Shown here: piece after piece, positions 7,793 to 16,084 of the stretch
How the letters are laid out: the number at the start of each line of letters is the position of its first letter
Numbering within the stretch: the first letter of the stretch is position 1
Origin: Bacteroidota bacterium
Lineage (GTDB): Bacteria; Bacteroidota; Rhodothermia; Balneolales; HLUCCA01
NCBI GenBank assembly: GCA_020832235.1
Contig: JAFIEZ010000019.1
Span: 59,246-123,245, forward strand
DNA length: 64,000 nt
Reading direction: 5' to 3'
The notes under the pieces: model-generated
The model's input: the letters and a program-made list of their open reading frames with translations, nothing else
The model's database searches: none
What the model was told of the DNA's origin: nothing
Translations under genes and position numbers: made by a program

Positions 7793-9805
7793 ATGAATCC
7801 GAGCACATTCGTGCGCGCCACGATAATGACCCTGCTTACACTTTTGTGCATTGCAGGTTTTACACAATTTGTTAAAGCGCAAAATGTTTCAGCACCCCCA
7901 GATACTACATTACTACCCTTTCTGTCACACGATGCGCGATACTTGTGGCCAACAAGTGCGAGCGACTACATGTCTGCAACTTTCGGAGAAACCAGGGCTG
8001 CACACTTTCACGCCGCTGTTGATATTGGTACCTGGGGTCAACGCGGATTTCGGGTATACGCCAGTCGTGACGGAGTACTGAGCAGAGTAGGAGTTTCTCC
8101 ATTTGGATACGGAAATGTAGTTTATCTAAAACACGACGATGGAAGTTACTCCATTTATGCTCATCTGCAGGATTTTATACCAAAGATCAGGGAGATCGTA
8201 GACGATATCCGATTTCAAGACTATCGTGCAGACTTCGACCAAAACCTTGAACATTTGGATATCAGATTCAACAAAGGTGATCTGATTGCATTTACGGGAG
8301 ATACGGGTATTGGTCCACCACACTTGCATTTCGAGCTCAGAACCCCGCAAAACAATCCCTTTAATCCTCTGCTTGCAGGAATACGTGTTCCTGATAATGT
8401 AAGACCACGATTTTCATCCTTATCTGTTGAACCGTTAAGTTCTGACGCTCTGGTGAACGGAAGACGACAAACGGCACAGATATCTATGGCCGCCAGAGGT
8501 GGAAACTTTTCATTTGGCACCGTAAATGTAACGGGCACCGTTGGTCTGGGTGTAGACGTTTCCGACAGAGCCGATAATATGCGCAATGTATACGCTGTGT
8601 ACGAACTAAAAATGTATGTAAACGACGAACTATTTTTCCATTCGAGGGTAGACAGCTTCAGCATGGGTACGTCCAGGCAGATGCTCCTTGACAGGGTATA
8701 CCCGATTTTACGTTCAGAACGTCGGGGATTTCAGCGGCTATTTATCCGTGATGGCAATACACTCGCATTTTACCAAGACACAGGTACAGACGGAAAGCTA
8801 CGTCTGCCTGAAGGTCGTCATGCCATCCGCATAGAAGCTTTCGACTTTTTTGGTAACGCCAGCACAGCTACAGGAACGCTGAATGTTCGAGGTTACGAAA
8901 CCGCTTCACCTATTATCAGTCGACTCTATGCCGATACACTGGGATTTGTAGACGGAAATAGCGGCGTTTCATCACACATGTATGATTTTAACTGGACGAA
9001 CAATTGGGTGGCCAATGCATCAAACAGAAGGTCGCACCGTATTTCCATTATCCCGGACGGCTCATATTCTAGTGAAATACACGCGATAACCTCCTTTACC
9101 AACAATGCAGTAGTTCAGTTTCCAAATGCTCCTTCAGCCACGTTCACGGTTGATGATGAGGCCTTTCGAGTGCATCGCATATACCCGAATACTCGAACCG
9201 TATTACGCACACCTGACCAAAGGCTGAAAGTTGAGTTCCGTGCAAACACCGTTTTCGACACTCTGACCGTTGCTTTTGGTTATCAATACAACGAGGCGGG
9301 CGAAGTTGAAATAACAGTAGGATCAGACACAGAGCCTCTTCAGGGCTCATACAGCGTTCGATTTTTACTTAACGATGAGGAACAGAAAATAGAGAATCTC
9401 GCGCTCTACACATTACGTGGAAACGGCAGTAACAGACGACTTGGATTTGCAGGCAGCCGACGGGAGGGTGATTTCATAATAGCCCAAAGCTCAGCATTCG
9501 GGAGGTTCACCCTGGCTGCAGATACCATCCCGCCAACACTAAACCGACCCAGAATATTCCGCAGGAATGATGGAAAATGGTTTGCTACCGTAAGAGTAAA
9601 TGACAATTTATCGGGAGTCACACATCACGGTGCCTCTTTCTACGTAAATGGCGTGAGAGGTATAGCTGAATATGATCCTTTTGCCGGAGTACTCATCTAC
9701 CACCACCCAAATTTCAGACCATCAGCCAGAAATACACTAAGAGTAGTTTTATACGACCGCAGCGGAAATCACGTTGACCAAACCTTCGATAATATTTCTA
9801 GATAA
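7793..9805 (+). CDS. secreted M23 family metallopeptidase with long beta-rich C-terminus
   Basis: The protein has 670 residues with an N-terminal signal peptide (about 1-30, ending FVKAQ). The LytM/M23 domain follows at about 60-190. Zinc and catalytic residues are complete: His73 and Asp77 in HAAVDIGT, His124 in YAHL, and His177 and His179 in HLHFEL. Family members cut peptide cross-links in peptidoglycan. The last 470 residues are beta-rich with FDFFGNASTATGTL and VNDNLSGV segments, like Ig-like domains of surface proteins. There is no lipobox and no clear T9SS sorting domain. It converges with ridA, leaving 25 bp. Predicted site is the periplasm or cell surface. Confidence 0.88.
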   Translation: MNPSTFVRATIMTLLTLLCIAGFTQFVKAQNVSAPPDTTLLPFLSHDARYLWPTSASDYMSATFGETRAAHFHAAVDIGTWGQRGFRVYASRDGVLSRVGVSPFGYGNVVYLKHDDGSYSIYAHLQDFIPKIREIVDDIRFQDYRADFDQNLEHLDIRFNKGDLIAFTGDTGIGPPHLHFELRTPQNNPFNPLLAGIRVPDNVRPRFSSLSVEPLSSDALVNGRRQTAQISMAARGGNFSFGTVNVTGTVGLGVDVSDRADNMRNVYAVYELKMYVNDELFFHSRVDSFSMGTSRQMLLDRVYPILRSERRGFQRLFIRDGNTLAFYQDTGTDGKLRLPEGRHAIRIEAFDFFGNASTATGTLNVRGYETASPIISRLYADTLGFVDGNSGVSSHMYDFNWTNNWVANASNRRSHRISIIPDGSYSSEIHAITSFTNNAVVQFPNAPSATFTVDDEAFRVHRIYPNTRTVLRTPDQRLKVEFRANTVFDTLTVAFGYQYNEAGEVEITVGSDTEPLQGSYSVRFLLNDEEQKIENLALYTLRGNGSNRRLGFAGSRREGDFIIAQSSAFGRFTLAADTIPPTLNRPRIFRRNDGKWFATVRVNDNLSGVTHHGASFYVNGVRGIAEYDPFAGVLIYHHPNFRPSARNTLRVVLYDRSGNHVDQTFDNISR

Positions 9806-9830
9806 GATTGCAACTAGCCAGTCAAATTCG

Positions 9831-10208
9831 TCAAATGGAGGCAATACAGCTGATTTCAACAAGGGCATTTTTAGGGAGTGTCTTTACGGCAACAGTTTCA
9901 CGAGCTGGTGGATTTTCAGGAAAGTAACGAGCATAGATTTCGTTTACCTTGGCGAAATCCTCCATACTAGCCAAAAAAATAGAGCACTTCACAACTTTGT
10001 CGAATCCTGAACCTGCTGCCTCCAGTACTGCCTTTAGATTGGCCATCACCTGTTCGGTTTGGGCTTGAATTTCTGTACTGACGAATTCCATGCTTACCGG
10101 ATCCAATGGAATCTGACCAGAACAATAAACCATTCCGTTGCAGATTACCGCCTGACTGTAAGGACCGATAGCTGCGGGAGCATCCGAGGTACTAATTATT
10201 TGTTTCAT
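9831..10208 (-). CDS. ridA: RidA family reactive intermediate deaminase
   Basis: RidA hydrolyses reactive enamine/imine intermediates released by PLP enzymes such as threonine dehydratase. The 125-residue length is standard. Arg103 in PARETVAV is the arginine that binds the substrate carboxylate, and LPKNALVEIS supplies the C-terminal Glu118. The N-terminal AIGPYSQAV segment is also typical. It points away from the TPR lipoprotein gene, with which it shares a 156-bp upstream region. Its use with the cystathionine enzyme at 12.9 kb is plausible but only an inference. Confidence 0.95.
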   Translation of the reverse strand: MKQIISTSDAPAAIGPYSQAVICNGMVYCSGQIPLDPVSMEFVSTEIQAQTEQVMANLKAVLEAAGSGFDKVVKCSIFLASMEDFAKVNEIYARYFPENPPARETVAVKTLPKNALVEISCIASI

Positions 10209-10251
10209 TGCGTTGAATTATTAGGTTGCAGATAGTTTTAGCCAATATACA

Positions 10252-10263
10252 AATGTGCACATT
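10252..10263. promoter_or_regulatory. 12-bp perfect palindrome between ridA and a TPR lipoprotein gene
   Basis: The sequence aatgtgcacatt is its own reverse complement and lies in the divergent intergenic region, 44 bp upstream of ridA and 101 bp upstream of the lipoprotein gene. A TGTG/CACA core can be a site for a dimeric regulator, but a palindrome of this size may arise by chance. No regulator is assigned. Confidence 0.3.
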
Positions 10264-10364
10264 GCATAGGAAGCGTACGATGTATTTCAACTCTATTGCA
10301 CATCGTTGCATCTATGATTACCTTAAAACATTGAAATTTTATTATTAATCGAAATACAATTGTT

Positions 10365-11690
10365 ATGAAATCTTTGCTTACGAAAGCACTATTGTTGCTG
10401 ATGATTGCTGGGTTTGCCGTTGCCTGCGGAGGCGATCCAAACATCGAATCAGCGAAATTAAACTTGAATCGCGGTGATTACCAACAAGTAGTTTCTGCCG
10501 CAGAAGCCGCGCTGGTGACCAATCCTGAAAGCCCTATTGCCTTTTACTATCTTGGTATTGGTCAGAGTGAGCTAGGCAAACAACAGCCCGCCGCTCAGCG
10601 GGAGCAGTTCTTCCGCGATGCCCGTGCTTCTTTCGACCGGGCATTGGAGCTTTTTGAGGAGCAGGGGCGTACGGGTACAGAAAGAGATTTCATCCCGGTT
10701 CAGGTTACACAAATTTGGGGCCAGGAATATAATAGTGCAGTTCAGCTGATCGTTCCGGAAGAGGGCGAAGCGACAGAACAAGGGCTCCAACGATCAATCA
10801 GTCACCTCCGCAATGCCTTTGCAATTGAACCAGACAGTGTTCAATCTGTAGATGTTCTGGCTGAGGTTCACTTTATGGTAGGAGATTTGCCTAACGCCAT
10901 CGAAAGGATGCAGCAAGCTATAGATCTCACGCAAGAGCCAGAAGCATTTCGCTTTGTAAGACTTGCCTTTTTTCAGCGTGAAAACGGTGATGCCGAGGGA
11001 TCACTTGCGACCCTAAACGCGGGCAGAGCACAATTCCCCGGCGACATCGAAATATCACAGGAAGTAGCCAACGTTTACCTTCAGTTGGGCGAAATTGATC
11101 AAGCCCTTTTAGTAGTACGAGAACTCATCCAGTCCGATCCGGAAAACGCACAGTACCGATTGGTATTTGGAAGCCAGGTCTATCAATTGGTATTAGACAT
11201 GAGCGATGAGCAACGCGATCTCTACCGTTCTCTTGACGACATGAGCAGGGAACTCAGAGATGCTCAGCGAGCTTCACGCCCAGATGCAAACGTTGTATCG
11301 GCCCTGCGTGAAAACATTGAGTCAACAACACAGCGAATTGCTGAATTAGAAGAGCAAATTCAAGACCTTACCCAGCAAGCTGAAGACGAACTGATCGTTG
11401 CAGCAGAACTTGCTCCTGATGATGATTTCGTTTTCAATACACTTGGCGTAATTTACCAAAATCGTGCAGCGGCCATCTATGACCTGCGAAATATAACGGA
11501 AGATATCGAAGAAGCAGCCCGACTAGATGCACTTGCAATGGATATGCTTCGTCAGGCTGTTGGGTTTTATGAAAGGGCTGCCGAATTGGATCCAGACAAT
11601 CAGGAGTACTGGTTGTCGCTTTTCCGGGTATATACCCGATTGGGAATGACCGAGGAAGCCCTAAACGCGCAAGAAAAAGCTGGATTCTAA
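10365..11690 (+). CDS. TPR-repeat lipoprotein
   Basis: This 441-residue protein begins with a lipoprotein signal peptide whose lipobox FAVAC puts the acylated cysteine at residue 21. The rest is helical with several TPR units, for example AEAALVTNPESPIAFYYLG near residue 55 and ERAAELDPDNQEYWLSLF near the C-terminus. A coiled-coil-like stretch lies at about 285-335 (DLYRSLDDMSRELRDAQR through the ELEEQIQDL region). TPR lipoproteins usually act as scaffolds at the periplasmic face of a membrane. The next gene encodes a second TPR lipoprotein 36 bp downstream, so the two are probably one unit. Partner unknown. Confidence 0.85.
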   Translation: MKSLLTKALLLLMIAGFAVACGGDPNIESAKLNLNRGDYQQVVSAAEAALVTNPESPIAFYYLGIGQSELGKQQPAAQREQFFRDARASFDRALELFEEQGRTGTERDFIPVQVTQIWGQEYNSAVQLIVPEEGEATEQGLQRSISHLRNAFAIEPDSVQSVDVLAEVHFMVGDLPNAIERMQQAIDLTQEPEAFRFVRLAFFQRENGDAEGSLATLNAGRAQFPGDIEISQEVANVYLQLGEIDQALLVVRELIQSDPENAQYRLVFGSQVYQLVLDMSDEQRDLYRSLDDMSRELRDAQRASRPDANVVSALRENIESTTQRIAELEEQIQDLTQQAEDELIVAAELAPDDDFVFNTLGVIYQNRAAAIYDLRNITEDIEEAARLDALAMDMLRQAVGFYERAAELDPDNQEYWLSLFRVYTRLGMTEEALNAQEKAGF

Positions 11691-11726
11691 TCACCACACA
11701 CTCAACATAAACGGTACATTAATTTG

Positions 11727-12923
11727 ATGAACCTGAAACTAGCCCGAATGGCGAGCCTTGTGTTCGCATTCGGGTTCTTCATTTCATGCACCGGTACTGG
11801 CGTACTGGTAAGCGACAAAATTGAACAAACAGACACGCAAACACTACGGTCATCGGCGCAGCAATTATTGGATGATAATCCTTATTCGCCTTCCGGTAAC
11901 CATATAGCTGGTATTGTTGCCTATCGAGAGGCAACAGAACAAGAACCTTCAGAAAGAGGTGAGTTTTACAGCGAAATGGCTACCCGTTTTGAAACTGCAC
12001 TCGCTGGGTTGCGTGATAATAATGCTATAGAGCACATCATTGACACCAAAACGCGAGCATGGGATTATGAGTTTAGACTAGCAGAGCAGCTCTATGAGGA
12101 AGATACTTCCTCAATGCAGGCCCTCACTCACGCCAGAAATGCATCCGTAATTCAACCAGACAGCCTGCAGGCTTTTGTTCTATCATCGCAGATACTGATA
12201 GCTCAAGGTGATTTAACAGAAGCTTCAGAATATCTGCAGCACGCTGTACAAAATGGAGAACCGGCACAACTTGGTCATCACTTTGAAACGTTTGCCTTCC
12301 TTAAAACCAGACAAGGAGATTACGAGCTGGCCGCTAACTGGTACCAGCGTAGTATCAACTGGTTGATTGAATACGACGGACAAACCCTGCAGCCAACGGG
12401 TAATGATATTTCAAGAGGGAGTCTTTTAAATGCGTACCATGGTGCAATCAATACCCTATCAGAGGCTGGTCAGAGTAATCAGGCTATATTTTACCTGGAG
12501 CACCTGTCGGCTGTGATAGAAAACAATAATATCTATCTGGAGATGTTGATTGTTCAGTACTTTAACCTTATTAGATCCACCGCTCTGGATGCCTACGGTA
12601 GTATTAATGCGGAAACATTAGACGAAAACATTCTACGAATCAGAAGAACCGTTGATGCAAATCCATCAGCAATTTTATTTACTGCAGCTGAATTCGTTGA
12701 CCTGGCTTCGGGCCACATAGATCTACAATCTCAGGTTAATCCCGATTTCATTCCTCTGGAAGACCCAACCGTGAACGTTCTTCTGGAAGAAGCGCGTCAT
12801 TTATTTGAACGTCACCTGCAAACAGATCCGGTGAGTGAAGAAGCAATTTATGGAATGGCGTCTACCTTCACATTAACCGGCAATGATGCCGAGGCCGATA
12901 ACTGGCTGGAGATGCTGGATTAA
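11727..12923 (+). CDS. second TPR-like lipoprotein, unknown role
   Basis: This protein of about 398 residues starts with a lipoprotein signal; the lipobox FFISC gives a cysteine at residue 21 when the ATG at 11727 is used. A TTG at 11724 would add one residue, and ATG is preferred. The body is helical with TPR-like hairpins, such as ALTHARNASVIQPDSLQAFV and GDYELAANWYQRSI. Its paired lipidation and repeat type match the gene upstream, although the sequences are only loosely similar. The two may form a complex in the envelope (inference). Confidence 0.8.
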   Translation: MNLKLARMASLVFAFGFFISCTGTGVLVSDKIEQTDTQTLRSSAQQLLDDNPYSPSGNHIAGIVAYREATEQEPSERGEFYSEMATRFETALAGLRDNNAIEHIIDTKTRAWDYEFRLAEQLYEEDTSSMQALTHARNASVIQPDSLQAFVLSSQILIAQGDLTEASEYLQHAVQNGEPAQLGHHFETFAFLKTRQGDYELAANWYQRSINWLIEYDGQTLQPTGNDISRGSLLNAYHGAINTLSEAGQSNQAIFYLEHLSAVIENNNIYLEMLIVQYFNLIRSTALDAYGSINAETLDENILRIRRTVDANPSAILFTAAEFVDLASGHIDLQSQVNPDFIPLEDPTVNVLLEEARHLFERHLQTDPVSEEAIYGMASTFTLTGNDAEADNWLEMLD

Positions 12924-12957
12924 CCGGCTTACAACTAACTATTTTTGATTTTTTTTC

Positions 12958-14115
12958 ATGAACAAGTCAATGCACTTTAATACACTGGCAATACACGCCC
13001 GACAACAGCCTGAAGAAACGTCCGGAGCCGTGATGCCACCAATATTCCAAACATCTACCTACGCCCAGCAAGCCCCTGGTGTTAATAAAGGTCACGAATA
13101 CGCTCGTGTAACCAACCCAACTCGAACAGCCTTGGAAAATCTACTTGCCGGGCTAGAAGATGCCACCGACTGCGCGGCATTTGCAAGTGGTCTGGCCGCA
13201 ATGGATGCTATCCTCAAAATGCTGCGACCCGGAGACGAGGTTATCTCAACAAATGATCTTTATGGAGGTTCATACCGTCTTTTTACTCAGGTTTTTGCTC
13301 CCTATGGAATTAAATTTCATTTCATCGACCTCAGTAACACTGAGGTGTTAAAGAATACCATTAACAAACAGACGAAAATGATATGGATTGAGACACCGAC
13401 CAATCCGCTTATGAACGTCATTGATATAACTGCAATTACAAACACAGCTCGTAAAAACGGTATCATCAGCGTTGTTGACAACACATTTGCCTCACCCTAC
13501 CTGCAACAGCCTTTAAAACTAGGGGCTGACGCAGTTATTCACTCTACAACAAAGTATCTCGGGGGGCACTCTGATGTAATTGGCGGGGCTCTTTGCACAT
13601 CCCATCCAGATATCATTGAAAACATGCGGTTTCAGACAAAAGCCACTGGCGCCGTACCAGGTCCGATGGACTGCTATCTGACCCTTAGGGGCATTAAAAC
13701 CCTGGCCGTTCGTATGCAGCGCTCCTGTGATAATGCCAAGGCAGTTGCGCGTTTTCTACGTGAACATCAAGACGTAGGAAAAGTCTATTATCCAGGCTTT
13801 GAAGATCATCCCGGTCATACAACTTCCAAAAAGCAAATGCGTGATTTTGGTGGTATGCTTAGCTTTACCTTGCAAGATGACCGCGTTGAAACCGCAAAAA
13901 AATTCATGAGCGAGACCCGGGTATTCACACTGGCAGAAAGCCTTGGTGGTGTAGAGTCACTTATATCTCATCCGGTAAGTATGACCCATGGTTCTATCCC
14001 TCCGGAAGTACGAAAAGAGTCGGGGCTCAGCGACTCTCTGATCCGTTTATCGGTTGGCATTGAAGACGAGCGCGACCTCATTGCAGATTTAGATCAGGCA
14101 CTCACCAAAATCTGA
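12958..14115 (+). CDS. cystathionine gamma-synthase/gamma-lyase family PLP enzyme
   Basis: This 385-residue protein is a Cys/Met metabolism PLP enzyme. Lys199 in HSTTKYLGGHSD forms the internal aldimine, Asp174 in VVDNTFASPYLQQP contacts the pyridine nitrogen, and YARVTNPT (Tyr48, Arg50) is the phosphate-binding segment contributed by the neighbouring subunit. The C-terminal LAESLGGVESLISHPVSMTH is shared by cystathionine gamma-synthases and gamma-lyases, so direction (methionine synthesis or cysteine formation) cannot be fixed from sequence alone. The GTG of the following lipoprotein gene is two bases past its stop, suggesting coupled translation. Confidence 0.92.
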   Translation: MNKSMHFNTLAIHARQQPEETSGAVMPPIFQTSTYAQQAPGVNKGHEYARVTNPTRTALENLLAGLEDATDCAAFASGLAAMDAILKMLRPGDEVISTNDLYGGSYRLFTQVFAPYGIKFHFIDLSNTEVLKNTINKQTKMIWIETPTNPLMNVIDITAITNTARKNGIISVVDNTFASPYLQQPLKLGADAVIHSTTKYLGGHSDVIGGALCTSHPDIIENMRFQTKATGAVPGPMDCYLTLRGIKTLAVRMQRSCDNAKAVARFLREHQDVGKVYYPGFEDHPGHTTSKKQMRDFGGMLSFTLQDDRVETAKKFMSETRVFTLAESLGGVESLISHPVSMTHGSIPPEVRKESGLSDSLIRLSVGIEDERDLIADLDQALTKI

Positions 14116-14116
14116 T

Positions 14117-14644
14117 GTGAAACTCGGCAGGATACATATCACCCTGGCCGGCATTTGCATCAGCTTGGTAATACTGTGTGGTTGCACCAATCCTTTTGCT
14201 CCGAAAATACTCGAAGGAGATATCCTATCCGACATCCTGGGAAATCCTGCAACCGTAGAAGGGTTCTATATTCGATTTCAAAATGCATACCAGTTTCGCG
14301 ATACTACGCTGTATGGGCAGCTCATTCACCCCGACTTTATATTTTCTTACCGAGACCAGGAACAAAACGTAGATATCAACTGGGGCAGAGCAGAAGAAAT
14401 GAACTCAACCTCACGGCTATTTCAAAATAGTCGCGACATCCAACTGCAATGGAATAACATTATTGACCGTATTGACAGTCCCACTGAGTTGGAAACACGA
14501 ATTGTTCGCCGATTTAATTTAACCGTTTTGCTGGATGGTGCAGATTTATTCCGTACAGACGGTGCAGCGGTATTTACACTAACACGATCCGACACGACCA
14601 GTAACTGGAGATTGATCCGTTGGCGTGACGAATCCGACCTTTAA
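14117..14644 (+). CDS. small lipoprotein with NTF2-like character, unknown
   Basis: This 175-residue protein starts at GTG 14117, one base after the preceding stop. Residues 1-22 are a lipoprotein signal peptide with lipobox LCGC (Cys23). The mature part, with FYIRFQNAYQFRDTTLYGQLIHPDFIFSY followed by strands ending in WRLIRWRDE, resembles the SnoaL/NTF2-like cone fold of small lipoproteins; that is an inference from pattern. It ends 10 bp before the thiolase ATG. No function is assigned. Longer quoted stretches are avoided here; the key region is residues 50-77. Confidence 0.7.
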   Translation: MKLGRIHITLAGICISLVILCGCTNPFAPKILEGDILSDILGNPATVEGFYIRFQNAYQFRDTTLYGQLIHPDFIFSYRDQEQNVDINWGRAEEMNSTSRLFQNSRDIQLQWNNIIDRIDSPTELETRIVRRFNLTVLLDGADLFRTDGAAVFTLTRSDTTSNWRLIRWRDESDL

Positions 14645-14654
14645 TACATCTATT

Positions 14655-15833
14655 ATGAAAGAAATTGTAATTGTTAGCGCAAAAAGAACTCCCATTGGAT
14701 CTTTTGGAGGAAGTCTGGCATCATTCTCAGCGCCTGAACTTGGAGCTATTGCCATCGGTGGCGCCATCAAGGCCGCCAAAATTAAACCCGACGATGTTGA
14801 CGAAGTAATTATGGGCAACGTGCTCACAGCCGGTGCTGGTCAGGCACCGGCCCGTCAGGCTGCGCTCAAAGCCGGACTAAAAAACACCGTTCCTGCAACT
14901 ACAGTGAATAAAGTTTGTGCTTCCGGCATGAAAGCGATTATGTATGCTGTAAATCAGTTACAAGGTGGAGAAGGGGATATAATTATTGCCGGTGGCATGG
15001 AAAGTATGAGCAATGTACCGTTTTACCTCCCATCCATGCGAAACGGTCAAAAACTTGGCCACACTGATGTTCAAGATGGTATTCTACGTGACGGTTTTAT
15101 TGATGTTTATAAAAACTATCATATGGGTAATGCAGCAGAGATTTGTGCCAGAGAGTATGGTTTCTCACGGGAAGAGCAAGATGCTTTTGCCACAGAATCT
15201 TACAAAAGAAGTCAGCAGGCGCAAGGCGATGGATCCTTCGACAATGAAATACTCAAAGTGAATGTGCGCGGCCGAAAAGGTGAGGTCACAGAAGTTAAAA
15301 CCGATGAAGAAGTGCAGCGTGTGAACTTTGAAAAAATGAAGTCTCTTAAACCTGTATTTGAAAAAGATGGCACTATTACGGCTGCCAATGCCAGCTCCAT
15401 AAATGATGGTGCTGCAGCTTTGGTTGTAATGACAGCCGATAAAGCCTCTGAATTAGGACTAAAACCCCTTGCCAGAATTATCTCTCAGTCGAGTGCAGCC
15501 AAAGATCCTGAATGGTTCACAACAGCCCCGGCCGATGCCATACCACTTGCCTTGAAACGCGCCGGACTGTCTATCACAGATATCGACTTATTTGAAATTA
15601 ATGAGGCATTTTCAGTGGTGTCATTAGCTAATAACAAGTTGCTCGGTCTTGACCCTCAAAAAGTGAACATCCATGGAGGAGCCGTAAGTATGGGACATCC
15701 AATAGGTTGCTCAGGTGCAAGAATAATGGTTACACTTCTACATGCACTCCACAAAACCGGAGGCAAATTCGGATGTGCGGGAATTTGTAACGGTGGCGGA
15801 GGTGCGTCCGCTATGGTTATCGAACGGTTATAA
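14655..15833 (+). CDS. acetyl-CoA C-acetyltransferase (thiolase)
   Basis: This thiolase joins or splits acetoacetyl-CoA and acetyl-CoA. From the ATG at 14655 the protein has 392 residues, matching biosynthetic thiolases; an in-frame TTG-type start at 14625 would add ten residues inside the previous gene and is rejected. Catalytic residues are all present: Cys88 in NKVCASGMKA, His348 in GGAVSMGHPIGCSG and Cys378 in ICNGGGGAS. The positions agree with the well-studied Zoogloea enzyme. It may work with the acyl-CoA dehydrogenases in this window in fatty acid or amino acid breakdown. A terminator follows 36 bp downstream. Confidence 0.95.
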   Translation: MKEIVIVSAKRTPIGSFGGSLASFSAPELGAIAIGGAIKAAKIKPDDVDEVIMGNVLTAGAGQAPARQAALKAGLKNTVPATTVNKVCASGMKAIMYAVNQLQGGEGDIIIAGGMESMSNVPFYLPSMRNGQKLGHTDVQDGILRDGFIDVYKNYHMGNAAEICAREYGFSREEQDAFATESYKRSQQAQGDGSFDNEILKVNVRGRKGEVTEVKTDEEVQRVNFEKMKSLKPVFEKDGTITAANASSINDGAAALVVMTADKASELGLKPLARIISQSSAAKDPEWFTTAPADAIPLALKRAGLSITDIDLFEINEAFSVVSLANNKLLGLDPQKVNIHGGAVSMGHPIGCSGARIMVTLLHALHKTGGKFGCAGICNGGGGASAMVIERL

Positions 15834-15869
15834 GTATACCAGCCAGATAGATTAATACACGGGTTGAAT

Positions 15870-15910
15870 GGTGAAGTTGGGCTACCGAGCAGCCCGACTT
15901 CGCCATTTTT
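15870..15910 (+). terminator. rho-independent terminator after the thiolase gene
   Basis: A 14-bp stem (15870-15883 with 15891-15904, two G-U pairs) with a 7-nt loop is followed by ATTTTT. It closes the block of genes from the TPR lipoproteins to the thiolase and insulates porU. Confidence 0.88.
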
Positions 15911-16084
15911 GCTCGTATATTTTGCACGTTTTCTGTTTTTTTATCAAACGAATATCCCTATTATTATTGTCACGACACTGCTGTCTCTTATCAAAAACAT
16001 AAATAAAACCGGATCTTATTGCGTTTAATTGTTACAAACTCTGCCTTACGACTTTAACATAAATAACATTTACGCAATTTCATT

